Positions 53,294 through 62,762 of a stretch of 64,000 nucleotides of DNA are shown here, piece after piece. The position numbers and the translations under genes are program-made. The DNA is from Clostridium septicum (lineage in GTDB: Bacteria; Bacillota; Clostridia; Clostridiales; Clostridiaceae). The stretch is taken from positions 1,860,001-1,924,000 of the forward strand of contig NZ_CP023671.1 of NCBI RefSeq assembly GCF_003606265.1, given 5' to 3'. Every line of letters starts with the position of its first letter. Position 1 is the stretch's first letter. The notes under the pieces are model-generated. The model was not told the origin of the DNA. It searched no databases and was given only the letters and a program-made list of their open reading frames with translations.

Positions 53294-54370
53294 ATGAAAG
53301 AAACTAGAATACAAAATGTATTAGAAGCAATGGAAAAACAAGGACTAAATCAGATTATAGTGACATCAGCACCTTCTATTTTTTATTTAACAGGAAAGTG
53401 GATTTCTCCGGGGGAGAGAATGATAGCTTTATACTTAAACACTAATGGAAGTCATAAGTTTATAGTAAATAAGTTATTTCCTATATATGAAGATTTAGGA
53501 GTAGATATATTATGGTATTCAGATATAGAAGATCCAATAAACTTATTATGCACAGTTGTGGATAAAGAAAAGGCTTTAGGTGTGGATAAAACTTGGCCAG
53601 CTCATTTCTTAATTAATTTAATGAATAGAAATATTGTTAAAGGATTTGTAAATTCATCTCCTATAATAGATAGATTAAGAATGATAAAAGATGAAGAAGA
53701 AATAAAGCTTATGAAAAAATCATCAAATATAAATGACAAAGTTATGAAAGAATTATGGGAGAACTTTAAAGAAGGATATTCTGAAAAGTATTATTCTAAT
53801 CTTTTAGCTGAATTATATGAAAAAGAAGGAGTGAATTCATTTTCTTTTTCACCTATAATTGCAACAAGTCCAAATGGTGCAGATCCTCATCATAAATCAG
53901 GGAATTCTAAGTTAAGAAAAGGTCAAAGTATAGTAATAGATATGGGAGGAATATATAATTATTATTGTTCAGATATGACTAGAACTATATTTTTTGGAGA
54001 AGCCCCAACGAAAGAGCATGAAAAGATATATAATATAGCAAAAGAAGCAAACTTGAAAGCTATATCAAAAGTAAAAGATGGTGTGAAATTTTCAGAAATA
54101 GATAAAGCAGCACGAGGACATATAGAAGATGCTGGATATGGAGAATATTTTACTCATAGAACAGGTCATAGTATAGGAATAGAATGTCATGATTTTGGAG
54201 ATGTAAGCTCTGTTAATAATGATGAAGTTAAATCAGGAATGATATTCTCTATAGAGCCAGGGATATATTTAAAAGATAATTTCGGGGTAAGAATAGAGGA
54301 TTTAGTATTAGTAACTAAAAATGGATGTGAAGTATTAAACTCAGTTACTAAGGATATAACAATAATTTAA
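53294..54370 (+). CDS. Xaa-Pro dipeptidase/aminopeptidase (M24, PepQ-like)
   Basis: It has 358 residues, the common PepQ length. The N-terminal creatinase domain (about 1-125) is followed by the M24 domain with IDMGGIYNYYCSDMTRTIFFG (two Asp), HRTGHSIGIECHD (His), IEPGIYLKD and RIEDLVL (two Glu). It cleaves bonds next to proline in di- or oligopeptides. GGAGGAAGG precedes the ATG. It is the third M24 enzyme in 54 kb, with its own terminator at 54378-54405. Confidence 0.92.
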   Translation: MKETRIQNVLEAMEKQGLNQIIVTSAPSIFYLTGKWISPGERMIALYLNTNGSHKFIVNKLFPIYEDLGVDILWYSDIEDPINLLCTVVDKEKALGVDKTWPAHFLINLMNRNIVKGFVNSSPIIDRLRMIKDEEEIKLMKKSSNINDKVMKELWENFKEGYSEKYYSNLLAELYEKEGVNSFSFSPIIATSPNGADPHHKSGNSKLRKGQSIVIDMGGIYNYYCSDMTRTIFFGEAPTKEHEKIYNIAKEANLKAISKVKDGVKFSEIDKAARGHIEDAGYGEYFTHRTGHSIGIECHDFGDVSSVNNDEVKSGMIFSIEPGIYLKDNFGVRIEDLVLVTKNGCEVLNSVTKDITII

Positions 54371-54377
54371 AATAAAG

Positions 54378-54405
54378 AAACCTAGCTTTAAAGCTAGGTT
54401 TTTTA
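54378..54405 (+). terminator. Intrinsic terminator of the PepQ-like gene
   Basis: AAACCTAGCTTTAAAGCTAG and its continuation are fully self-complementary (12-13 bp stem) and end in T6. Confidence 0.9.
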
Positions 54406-54451
54406 TAATTAAATTTAATATTTATTTTAGTTATTATTAATAATTTGTAAA

Positions 54452-55675
54452 TTAGAATAGTACACCAGCAATTGTAGCTGTTAAGCAAGTTGCTAAAACA
54501 CCACCTAAAAGTGATTTAAATCCTAAGCTAGCAATTGTCTTTTTCTTTTCTGGTGCTAATCCACCAATACCAGCTATTTGAATAGCTATTGAACTAAAGT
54601 TAGCGAATCCGCATAAAGCATAAGTTAGCATCATAACAGTTTTTTCATGTAATGTACCTGCTACTATATAGTTTGAAAGCTCAGAATAAGCAACGAATTC
54701 GTTTAAGATTATTTTTTGTCCTAATAAGCTACCAGCAACTGAAATATCTTGTGTTGGAACACCCATAATGAATACTAATGGTGAGAAAATCTTACCGATT
54801 ATCCATTGGAAACTTAAACCAGGGAATCCGAATATTCCACCTATAGAACCAATTATAAAGTTAAGTAATGCTAGTAATGCAATGAATGCAAGTAGCATAG
54901 CACCAACATTTAATGCAAGACCTAAACCATCACTAGCTCCGTTAGCAGCAGCTTCAACAACGTTTGATGCTGTGATTTCAACTTCAATGTCAGCAGAATT
55001 CTTAGTTTCACTTTCTTCAGTTTCAGGAACTAAGATTTTAGCTAATATTAAACCTGCTGGAGCAGCCATTATACTAGCAGTTAAAAGGTGACCAGCAGGA
55101 ACACCCATAGCAACATATCCAGCCATAACTCCACCAGCAACAGTAGCCATACCACCAATCATAATAGCCATGATTTCAGATCTAGTCATAGTTTTTACGA
55201 AAGGTTTAACAAGTAAAGGTGCTTCTGTTTGGCCTAAGAATATATTACCAACAGCACTTAGTGTTTCTGATCCACTTGTTCCAAGTAATTTACATATAAA
55301 TTTAGCTATAAATTTAACTATAGCTTGCATAACTCCAAGATAGTATAAAACTCCCATTAAAGATGAGAAGAAAACTATAGTAGGTAATATTTGAACTACC
55401 CATACAAATCCTACAGAGCTGCTTGAATCAGCTAATGATCCAAATAAAAAGTTAGTACCTTCTTTAGTAAAGTCAAGTAGTTTAGTAATAGCGGCGCTTG
55501 CACCTTCAAATACTTTTCTACCAGCAGGAACTTTTAAAATAAGAAGAGCTAATACAATTTGTAATCCAAGCCCAGTAGCAACAAGTCTCCAATTGATTTT
55601 CTTCTTGTTTTCTGAAAATAAGAATGCTATACCAAATATAGCTATAATACCTATAATACCGATAAATCTATTCAA
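54452..55675 (-). CDS. nupC: Concentrative nucleoside transporter (NupC family)
   Basis: It has 407 residues and about ten hydrophobic segments. CNT landmarks: GQTEAPLLVKPFVKTMTRSEIMAIM (nucleoside-binding Gln-Thr-Glu), VAGGVMAGYVAMGVPAGHL and LNEFVAYSELSNYI (with the conserved NEFVAY). It couples nucleoside entry to Na+ or H+. AGAGGAG precedes the ATG. It lies downstream of punA on the same strand, and its 136-base upstream interval holds three 24-26-base direct repeats. Import plus phosphorolysis makes a purine nucleoside salvage unit. Confidence 0.93.
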   Translation of the reverse strand: MNRFIGIIGIIAIFGIAFLFSENKKKINWRLVATGLGLQIVLALLILKVPAGRKVFEGASAAITKLLDFTKEGTNFLFGSLADSSSSVGFVWVVQILPTIVFFSSLMGVLYYLGVMQAIVKFIAKFICKLLGTSGSETLSAVGNIFLGQTEAPLLVKPFVKTMTRSEIMAIMIGGMATVAGGVMAGYVAMGVPAGHLLTASIMAAPAGLILAKILVPETEESETKNSADIEVEITASNVVEAAANGASDGLGLALNVGAMLLAFIALLALLNFIIGSIGGIFGFPGLSFQWIIGKIFSPLVFIMGVPTQDISVAGSLLGQKIILNEFVAYSELSNYIVAGTLHEKTVMMLTYALCGFANFSSIAIQIAGIGGLAPEKKKTIASLGFKSLLGGVLATCLTATIAGVLF

Positions 55676-55708
55676 TGTTAATCTCCTCTTTCCTTGTGAT
55701 TTATTTTA

Positions 55709-55787
55709 CATTGGCGTATTTTCGGGTTATTAAATTGGCGTATATTTTTGGATTATTAAATTAGCGTATATTTTCGGGTTATTAAAT
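55709..55787. repeat. Three direct repeats upstream of nupC, PurR-box-like core
   Basis: Three adjacent 24-26-base units read, on the minus strand, TTAATAACCCGAAAATATACG-like. The outer two have CCCGAAAAT and the middle one TCCAAAAAT; the unit nearest nupC lacks a TA step. CCGAA is the core of the Gram-positive PurBox. They may bind PurR or another regulator of nucleoside uptake. Confidence 0.6.
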
Positions 55788-55811
55788 TCTAGTATTAATT
55801 AAAAAAAAATA

Positions 55812-56630
55812 TTAAATTGCAGAAATTATTTCACTCATAAGAGCAATAAATTTTTCTCTAACCATATTTGAAGTAACTATAACTTCTTCATGATCTAAAG
55901 GTTGTTCTAGTATTCCAGCTGCCATGTTTGTCATGCATGAAATACCAAGTACTTTCATTCCGCAATGATTTGCGATAATAACTTCAGGAGCAGTTGACAT
56001 ACCAACAGCATCTCCGCCAAGAATTCTAACCATTCTTACTTCAGCTGGAGTTTCGTAAGTTGGACCGCTCATCATAGCATAAACACCTTGTTTGATGTCC
56101 ATATTAAGTTTCTTAGCTATTTCTAGTGCCTTATTTCTAAGTTCAACATTGTAAGCGTTTGACATATCAGGGAAACGAGGTCCAAACTTTTCAAGGTTTT
56201 TACCTATTAGTGGGTTGTCACCTGAAAGATTTAAATGGTCAGTTATTAACATTAAGTCTCCAGGTACATAACTTGTATTAACAGCACCTGCAGCATTAGT
56301 TACTACTAACTTTTCAACTCCTAATAATTTCATAACTCTTACTGGGAATGTTACTTCGTTATAAGCGTATCCTTCATAATAATGGAATCTACCTTGCATA
56401 GCAACGACGCATTTTCCATTTAGCATACCGATTACAAGTCTACCAGCATGACCTTCAACTGTAGAAGTTGGAAAGTGTGGAAGATCTTTATAATCATAAT
56501 ATTCAGGGTTTTCAATAGAATCAGCTAAAGAACCTAAACCTGATCCAAGTATTAAACCGATTTCTGGTTTGTAATTAGTCTTTTCTAGTATAAACTGTGA
56601 AGCAACTTGAAGTTTGTTTGATAAATCCAT
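55812..56630 (-). CDS. punA: Purine-nucleoside phosphorylase (trimeric, PNP-I)
   Basis: It has 272 residues. PNP/MTAP family motifs: GLILGSGLGSLADSI (phosphate-binding), GRFHYYEGY, VVTNAAGAVNTSYVPGDLMLI, the MSGPTYETPAEVRM active-site segment and AVGMSTAPEVIIANHCGMKVLGISCMTNMAAG. It converts guanosine/inosine and phosphate into free base and ribose-1-phosphate in the cytoplasm. TTAGAGGTG precedes the ATG. nupC follows on the same strand, and xpt elsewhere in the window can reuse the bases. No terminator lies between punA and the repeats. Confidence 0.95.
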   Translation of the reverse strand: MDLSNKLQVASQFILEKTNYKPEIGLILGSGLGSLADSIENPEYYDYKDLPHFPTSTVEGHAGRLVIGMLNGKCVVAMQGRFHYYEGYAYNEVTFPVRVMKLLGVEKLVVTNAAGAVNTSYVPGDLMLITDHLNLSGDNPLIGKNLEKFGPRFPDMSNAYNVELRNKALEIAKKLNMDIKQGVYAMMSGPTYETPAEVRMVRILGGDAVGMSTAPEVIIANHCGMKVLGISCMTNMAAGILEQPLDHEEVIVTSNMVREKFIALMSEIISAI

Positions 56631-57001
56631 AAAATCACCTCTAAAATTAATTATGTTTACGATTTAAGTTTTGTGTAATGCTATATAGCATAAATAATTA
56701 TAAATTAAACTTCTAAAAAAGGAAATAAAAAAATTAAAATATTTTTAACAATTGTTTAATTATTACATATACATTTGTTAAAAATGTTCAGTTATATATA
56801 ATAAATAGTTAAAAAATATATGAAATATATACTAAAATCGACAATAAAAAAGTAAAAATTCGATTAAACTTAATAATTTAGGTAATTGGAAGAAAAAATA
56901 TATTTTATGTGAAAAAACGAACAATTTCGACAAAATATAAATATATTGATTTTTATATATTTATATTATGTTAAGTTAATTATAAAAATTCATAGTATAA
57001 T
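56631..57001. promoter_or_regulatory. AT-rich interval upstream of punA
   Basis: No gene is seen. It holds ATGCTATATAGCAT (56678-56691), a 14-bp perfect palindrome 48 bases before punA, and AAAAACGAACAAT (56913-56925), which matches the PurBox AWWWCCGAACWWT at 12 of 13 positions. A weaker inverse match is at 56855-56867. Confidence 0.4.
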
Positions 57002-57036
57002 TAAAAAATACAGGAGAATACTAAAAACTCCTGCAT
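57002..57036 (-). terminator. Intrinsic terminator of murC (minus strand)
   Basis: On the minus strand CAGGAG and CTCCTG pair around 11 bases and a T-rich tail follows, 22 bases after the murC stop. Confidence 0.65.
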
Positions 57037-57057
57037 TTAAGTTATTTTGTAAGTAAA

Positions 57058-58431
57058 TTATTTTAAAAGTAAGTCTGCAACCCTTACAACATCTCCAGCA
57101 CCAACAGTTAAAATTAAATCGTTATTAGAAATATTTTTTCTTATATAATCTGCTACTTCTTCATGACTATGAATATTTTTACAATTAACTCCTTTAGATC
57201 TTAAAGCATCACCTAATTCATTAGAACTTACTAAGCCGGTATCTTTTTCTCTTGCAGCATAGATATCCATTAATATTAATTCATCGGTATCAAAGAAAGA
57301 TTCTGTGAATTCACTAAATAAAGTTTTAGTTCTAGTATAAGTATGAGGTTGGAATATTGTATAAATCTTATTATGAGGTATTAATTGTGCAGTATTTAAT
57401 GTAGCTTTTATTTCAACAGGATGATGAGCATAATCATCTATAATAGTTGCTCCATTTAACTCACCTTTATATTCAAAACGCTTATGAGCACCCTTACATT
57501 CTAATAGTCCTTTTATTATATCGCTATAAGGAATTTCGAAAATTAATCCTACACAAATAGTAGAAAGTGCATTTAATATATTATGCTTACCTGTTGTACT
57601 TAAAGTAACATCAAATAATTCTTCAGAGTTTTTATAAACTGTAAAAGTAGCACATCCTTTATTATTATAGGAAATATTTTTAGCAGTTATATCACCTTTA
57701 TTAATTCCGTAACTTAAAGTGTTACAGTTACATTTACCTAATATATCATTGACCTTATCATCTTCAGCATAACCTATTAAAAATCCATTGTCAGGTATTA
57801 GGTTAGCAAACTTTTCGAATGTAGCTTTTATATGATTTATATCTTTATAATAATCTAAATGATCAGCATCTATATTTAAGATTATACCTATATAAGGATA
57901 GAATTTTAAAAATGATTCTTTATATTCACAAGCCTCAGTTATAAAATATTCACTTTGACCTATTTTGAAATTACCATTTATAATATCAAGATCGCCCCCT
58001 ACTAATATAGTAGGATCAAGGTTGGCATTTAAAGTTACATGAGTAAGCATTGAAGTACATGTAGTTTTTCCGTGAGTTCCAGCAACAGCAACATTAAATT
58101 TATGACCTTTCATTATAAGACCTAAAAACTCAGCTCTGCTCATAAGTTCTATCTTTTTCTTTTTAGCCTCTATTATTTCAGGGTTGTCTGAAGGTATAGC
58201 AGCAGTATATACTACAAGATCCACATTTTTTAAGTTTTCACTTTTATGACCTATGTATATTTCAGCTCCAGAAGCTTTTAATTTATTAGTAACATTAGAT
58301 TCTTTTGAATCAGAACCAGAAACTTTAAAACCATTATTTAATAAAACAGCAGCAAGGCCGCTCATACTAACTCCGCCAATACCTATAAAGTGAACTTTTT
58401 TATTTGTATCTTTATTAAAATCGAAAGACAA
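57058..58431 (-). CDS. murC: UDP-N-acetylmuramate--L-alanine ligase
   Basis: It has 457 residues. Mur ligase features: [21 protein letters not shown] (Rossmann), the ATP loop [45 protein letters not shown] and a C-terminal [16 protein letters not shown] with the SerC-like [13 protein letters not shown] tail. It adds the first L-alanine of the peptidoglycan stem peptide. The start is TTG with AGAGGAG upstream; no ATG fits. In clostridia murC commonly lies next to purR, as here (divergent, 320-base interval). Confidence 0.96.
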   Translation of the reverse strand: MSFDFNKDTNKKVHFIGIGGVSMSGLAAVLLNNGFKVSGSDSKESNVTNKLKASGAEIYIGHKSENLKNVDLVVYTAAIPSDNPEIIEAKKKKIELMSRAEFLGLIMKGHKFNVAVAGTHGKTTCTSMLTHVTLNANLDPTILVGGDLDIINGNFKIGQSEYFITEACEYKESFLKFYPYIGIILNIDADHLDYYKDINHIKATFEKFANLIPDNGFLIGYAEDDKVNDILGKCNCNTLSYGINKGDITAKNISYNNKGCATFTVYKNSEELFDVTLSTTGKHNILNALSTICVGLIFEIPYSDIIKGLLECKGAHKRFEYKGELNGATIIDDYAHHPVEIKATLNTAQLIPHNKIYTIFQPHTYTRTKTLFSEFTESFFDTDELILMDIYAAREKDTGLVSSNELGDALRSKGVNCKNIHSHEEVADYIRKNISNNDLILTVGAGDVVRVADLLLK

Positions 58432-58716
58432 AAAATCAACTCCTCTAATATAATTATTTTAAACAATTCTTATTTCAAAGTTAAAAATAAATATAATTCA
58501 AATGTAAATAAAAATATTCTTTAAAACTTACATTTATAATTATATACAAATTTAATAAAATGAACACATAAAAAACGCGTATATTCAATATTTTATGTAG
58601 GAAATACAAAAAATGTTATAGTATTTCCAAATAATAAATAAACAAGTGATTAAAATCTATTGATATTGAGAACAATATGGAATAAAATATGAATATTAGA
58701 GGCTGGAAAATAGCAA

Positions 58717-58729
58717 ATAATTCGGAAAA
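58717..58729. promoter_or_regulatory. PurBox-like site before purR
   Basis: ATAATTCGGAAAA is the reverse complement of TTTTCCGAATTAT, which fits the PurBox AWWWCCGAACWWT at 11 of 13 positions. It lies 22 bases before the purR start codon, suggesting autoregulation. The rest of the interval 58432-58716 is AT-rich with no gene. Confidence 0.45.
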
Positions 58730-58751
58730 AACAAAATGTAGGTGATATAGA

Positions 58752-59567
58752 GTGGAAAAACTAAGTAGAAATAGCAGAGTTGTGGCTGTTACAAAAATTT
58801 TAATGGAAAATCCAAATAAGGTTATTGGACTTAATAATTTTTCAGATTTATTAAATGCGGCAAAATCAACAATAAGTGAAGATATAGTTATAGTTAGAGA
58901 AGTTTTAGAAAAATTAGAAATGGGAAAAGTAGAAACTATTGCAGGTGCCGCTGGGGGAATAAAATATATTCCCGGGATAGGTCATGAAAATAGTTCTAAA
59001 TTTGCACAAGAAATATGTGATTTATTAAAAGATGAAACTAGAATAGTACCAGGGAATTTTATTTATATGACCGATTTAATGTATAATCCACAAATAATAA
59101 GTAGAGCAGGTGTTATATTATCATCATTTTTTAAAGGGTCAGATATTGATTATGTAATAACAGTGGAGACAAAAGGAATTCCTTTAGCTTATGAAGTAGC
59201 AAGAAATCTAGGTGTTCAATTAGTTATAATAAGAAGAGATAGTAAGGTTACAGAAGGATCTACAGTAACTATAAATTATGTTTCAGGAACTAGTGGTAGA
59301 ATTCAACAGATGTCTCTATAAAAAAAATCTATGAAACCATCAAGTAAATGCATATTTATTGATGATTTCTTAAGAGGTGGAGGAACTGCTAAGGGAATAA
59401 AGGATTTATTAAAAGAGTTTGATAGTGAATTAGTAGGTATAGGTGTTTTAGTAGACAATGTAGGAGTAAGTAAGAAAAAAGTATCAGAATATATTTCAAT
59501 AGTAGAACTTAAACATTTAGAAGAAAATGATAAATTAGAAGTTAATCCTTCGGAAATTATGAAATAA
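58752..59567 (+). pseudogene. purR: Purine operon repressor PurR, interrupted by an in-frame stop
   Basis: Two parts in the same frame: 58752-59321 (189 residues, GTG start, AGGTGA upstream) and 59322-59567 (78 residues counted from the ATG at 59331). Part 1 has the winged helix (about 1-75) and most of the PRT domain (VETKGIPLAYEVARNLG, RIQQMSL). Part 2 holds the PRPP motif CIFIDDFLRGGGTAKGIKDLL. In relatives the join reads MSL-S-x-x-S-(L/M)KP; here codon 190 is TAA (59319-59321), one base from the serine codon TCA. Together ~271 codons fit a full PurR. The truncated product lacks the PRPP site. No ribosome-binding site precedes the ATG at 59331. A sequencing error in the 8-A run cannot explain it alone, since the frame is unchanged. 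Confidence 0.85.
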
Positions 59568-59702
59568 ACAAAAAAAATAGGGTGTAATTACAAAAAAGTT
59601 GCTGGAAGGTTTTAAAAATTCAAAAAATATTAAGTAAAAAAAAGGGTTTTTAAAACTTTTATAGAAATATATATGTATCATAGCAACTGGAGGTGTAGTG
59701 CA

Positions 59703-59987
59703 GTGACAATTACAGACGTTAGGATTAGAAAAATAGCCGCAGAAGGAAAAATGAAGGCTATAGTTTCGGTGACATTTGATAATGAATTCGTGGTTCATGA
59801 CATCAAGGTAATCGAAGGACAAAATGGTTTATTTATAGCAATGCCAAGTAGAAAGACACCAGATGGTGAATTTAAAGATATTGCGCATCCTATAAATACT
59901 GATACTAGGGAAAAGATTCAATCTTCAATTTTAGCGGCATATGAAAAAGCTGTTTTAGAAGATGATTCAGAAGTTGTATCTGAATAA
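59703..59987 (+). CDS. spoVG: Septation and sporulation regulator SpoVG
   Basis: It encodes 94 residues from a GTG at 59703 with GGAGGTG 7 bases upstream, matching the family start ([10 protein letters not shown]); an ATG at 59673 would add ten residues that lie across the site. Conserved core: [44 protein letters not shown]. It is a small RNA/DNA-binding protein that affects septation, sporulation and envelope genes. It lies between purR and glmU as in B. subtilis. It ends at the hairpin 60006-60036. Confidence 0.95.
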   Translation: MTITDVRIRKIAAEGKMKAIVSVTFDNEFVVHDIKVIEGQNGLFIAMPSRKTPDGEFKDIAHPINTDTREKIQSSILAAYEKAVLEDDSEVVSE

Positions 59988-60005
59988 GAATATTTATTTA
60001 AAAAT

Positions 60006-60036
60006 AAAAGGGGATTAATCCTCTTTTATTTTTTTT
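60006..60036 (+). terminator. Intrinsic terminator of spoVG
   Basis: A 10-bp stem AAAAGGGGAT/ATCCTCTTTT (one G-T pair) is followed by a T-rich stretch. Confidence 0.8.
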
Positions 60037-60196
60037 TATTTTAAATAGAAATATCATCAATATATGAGAGTACTTAATAAGTATGTAAGGTTGAAATACT
60101 TTTCTCAATACAATATAATAGAATGAGATATATACGAACATTTTTTAGAACTATTATAAATTTGTCCTTTAAATGTTTAAAAAATGAGGTGGTTTT

Positions 60197-61567
60197 ATGT
60201 ATAAATGTGCTGTAATTTTAGCAGCTGGACAAGGTACTAGAATTAAATCAGATTTACCAAAGGTGTTACATAAAGTAGCAGGAAAAGAAATGGTTAATCA
60301 TGTTATAGATACTATGAGAAAAGCAGAAATACAAGATGTAAATGTAATAATTGGAAAAGGCGCTGAACTTGTTAGAAAAAATACTGAATCAAGAAATATA
60401 AGTTATTCAATTCAAGCTGAACAATTAGGAACAGGTCATGCTGTGAAATGTGCTATAGATTTTTTAAAAGATAAAAAAGGAACAGTAGGAATTTTTTGTG
60501 GAGATGCACCTTTAATTAAGAGTGAAACTGTTAAAAGGTTATTTGAGGAACATGAAAAGAATAAAAATAGTGCTACACTTTTAACTTCTATAATCGAAGA
60601 TCCAACAGGATATGGTAGAGTTATTAGAGAAAATAACGAAGTACTAAAAATAGTTGAGCATAAAGATTGTAACGAGGAAGAATTAAAAGTAAAAGAAATG
60701 AATGCAGCTTTATATTGCTTTGATATAGAGGAGTTATTAGAAAGTTTAGATAAATTATCTAATAACAACAATCAAGGTGAGTATTATTTAACGGACGTAA
60801 TAGGTATATTAAAGGAAAAAGGAAGTAAGGTTGGAGCTGTAGTTATAGATTATGAAGAAACTATAGGGGTGAATTCAAGAGTTCAACTTGCAGAAGCAGA
60901 AAATATATTAAGAGATAGAATAAATTTAAGACATATGACTAATGGAGTAACATTAATAGATCCATCAAGCACTTATATTGGTGATGATGTAATTATAGGA
61001 AAGGATACTATTATTTATCCTGGAAATGTAGTAGAAGGAAAATCTATTATTGGTGAAAGAGTAATGTTATATCCTAACTCAAGAATAAAAGATAGTGAAA
61101 TAGGAAATGAAGTAGAGATACAATCATCAGTTATTCTTAATAGTAAAATAGGTGAAAATACTACAGTAGGTCCATTTGCATATATTAGACCTGAATCAGT
61201 AATTGGAAAAAGTGCAAGAATAGGAGATTTTGTTGAAATTAAGAAATCTTCAATTGGAGATAATACTAAAGTGTCTCATTTAACATATATAGGAGATGCT
61301 GAAGTAGGTTCAGACTGTAATTTTGGATGTGGAACAGTTGTTGTAAATTATGATGGAAAAGAAAAGCATAAAACTATAATTGGAGACAATAGTTTTATTG
61401 GATGTAATACAAATTTAATATCCCCTATTAGAGTTGGAGATAACACATATATAGCAGCAGGATCAACTATAACTAATGAAGTTAAAAAAGGAGAGCTTGC
61501 AGTAGCTAGAGCGAAACAAAGAAATATAGAAGGTTGGGTAAAAAAAAGAGGTCTTACTAACAAATAG
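60197..61567 (+). CDS. glmU: Bifunctional GlcNAc-1-phosphate uridyltransferase / glucosamine-1-phosphate acetyltransferase
   Basis: It has 456 residues. N-terminal uridyltransferase: [30 protein letters not shown] and FCGDAPLI. C-terminal left-handed beta helix with hexapeptide repeats (about 255-440: [17 protein letters not shown] ... [14 protein letters not shown]) and acetyltransferase residues in [11 protein letters not shown] and [17 protein letters not shown]. It makes UDP-GlcNAc for peptidoglycan and teichoic acids. GAGGTGG precedes the ATG. It is followed after 54 bases by prs without a terminator. Confidence 0.97.
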   Translation: MYKCAVILAAGQGTRIKSDLPKVLHKVAGKEMVNHVIDTMRKAEIQDVNVIIGKGAELVRKNTESRNISYSIQAEQLGTGHAVKCAIDFLKDKKGTVGIFCGDAPLIKSETVKRLFEEHEKNKNSATLLTSIIEDPTGYGRVIRENNEVLKIVEHKDCNEEELKVKEMNAALYCFDIEELLESLDKLSNNNNQGEYYLTDVIGILKEKGSKVGAVVIDYEETIGVNSRVQLAEAENILRDRINLRHMTNGVTLIDPSSTYIGDDVIIGKDTIIYPGNVVEGKSIIGERVMLYPNSRIKDSEIGNEVEIQSSVILNSKIGENTTVGPFAYIRPESVIGKSARIGDFVEIKKSSIGDNTKVSHLTYIGDAEVGSDCNFGCGTVVVNYDGKEKHKTIIGDNSFIGCNTNLISPIRVGDNTYIAAGSTITNEVKKGELAVARAKQRNIEGWVKKRGLTNK

Positions 61568-61621
61568 TTATTTAGATATAAAAAATAAAAGTGCTAAAAT
61601 TTTAAGGAGGTCTTCAAAAAC

Positions 61622-62581
61622 ATGATAACCCATGGAAAAAACATTAAAATATTTACTGGGAATTCACATCCTGAATTAGCAAAAGAAATTGCTGATATAT
61701 TAGGGATTCCTTTAGGCAGAGCTAAGGTTTCAACTTTTAGTGATGGAGAGATATCAGTTGATATTGATGAAACAGTTAGAGGTGCTGATGTATTTTTAGT
61801 TCAATCAACTAGTGCACCAGTTAACAATAACTTAATGGAACTTTTAATAATGATAGATGCATTTAAGAGAGCATCAGCAGGTAGAGTAACAGTAGTTATG
61901 CCATACTATGGCTATGCAAGACAAGATAGAAAGGCTAAATCAAGAGATCCTATTACAGCAAAATTAGTTGCAGATCTTTTAACTGCAGCAGGAGCTCATA
62001 GAGTTCTAACAATGGATTTACATGCAGCTCAAATACAAGGTTATTTCAATATACCAGTTGATCACTTATTAGGATCGCCGATATTAGCTAAGCATTTCTT
62101 ATCAAGAGGATTTGATGAAAGTGAAGATGTGGTAGTTGTATCACCAGATTTAGGTAGTGTAACAAGAGCAAGAAAGTTTGCAGATAAGTTACATGCACCT
62201 ATAGCAATAATAGATAAAAGAAGACCAAAGGCTAATGTTTCAGAGATTATGAATATAATCGGAGATATAAAAGGAAAAAGATGTATACTTATTGATGATA
62301 TGATAGATACTGCTGGAACAATTTCAAATGCCGCTAATGCCCTTAAAGATCTTGGTGCAAAAAATGTATATGCATGTTGTACACATGGAGTATTATCAGG
62401 CCCAGCTTTTGAAAGAATAAACAATTCAGCTATAGAAGAATTAATTATGTTAAATACAATAAAATTACCAGAAAAAGATGATTTAATTAAGTTTAAATCG
62501 CTATCAGTAGCACCTTTATTTGCAGAAGCAATAAAGAGAATTTATGATGATGAGCCTATAAGTAAATTATTTGAATCTTAG
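61622..62581 (+). CDS. prs: Ribose-phosphate pyrophosphokinase (PRPP synthetase)
   Basis: It has 319 residues. [18 protein letters not shown] at the N-terminus, [18 protein letters not shown], the [11 protein letters not shown] loop, [12 protein letters not shown] (metal/ATP), and the PRPP-binding [14 protein letters not shown] are seen. It makes PRPP, the substrate of xpt and the effector of PurR, tying it to the purine theme. AAGGAGG precedes the ATG. It is the second gene of glmU-prs and ends at 62605-62641. Confidence 0.97.
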   Translation: MITHGKNIKIFTGNSHPELAKEIADILGIPLGRAKVSTFSDGEISVDIDETVRGADVFLVQSTSAPVNNNLMELLIMIDAFKRASAGRVTVVMPYYGYARQDRKAKSRDPITAKLVADLLTAAGAHRVLTMDLHAAQIQGYFNIPVDHLLGSPILAKHFLSRGFDESEDVVVVSPDLGSVTRARKFADKLHAPIAIIDKRRPKANVSEIMNIIGDIKGKRCILIDDMIDTAGTISNAANALKDLGAKNVYACCTHGVLSGPAFERINNSAIEELIMLNTIKLPEKDDLIKFKSLSVAPLFAEAIKRIYDDEPISKLFES

Positions 62582-62604
62582 TACATAGGATAATAGTTGG
62601 ATAA

Positions 62605-62641
62605 AAACTCTCTAAAAAGCAAAAACTTTTTAGAGGGTTTA
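62605..62641 (+). terminator. Intrinsic terminator of glmU-prs
   Basis: CTCTAAAAAG/CTTTTTAGAG with flanking AAAC/GTTT forms a ~14-bp stem with one mismatch around CAAAAA. Confidence 0.82.
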
Positions 62642-62762
62642 TTTATATTGCAGTTAATATCTTGTAATAGTTAATATTTTGTAACGTTTATTAAATTTTG
62701 AGAAAATATTATCCATTATATAAGGGAAATCTATTATAATAAGATATAGGAAGGTGATAATT

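Noticed and set aside
55709..55787. Possible CRISPR array
   Set aside because: The repeats directly adjoin with no unique spacers, only three units exist, and no cas genes are in the window.
59319..59321. Programmed recoding of the purR stop (selenocysteine or readthrough)
   Set aside because: The codon is TAA, not TGA, no stem-loop follows, and a serine codon is one base away. A nonsense change is simpler.
59331..59567. Independent small gene starting at ATG 59331
   Set aside because: It has no ribosome-binding site and encodes exactly the missing C-terminus of PurR in the same frame.
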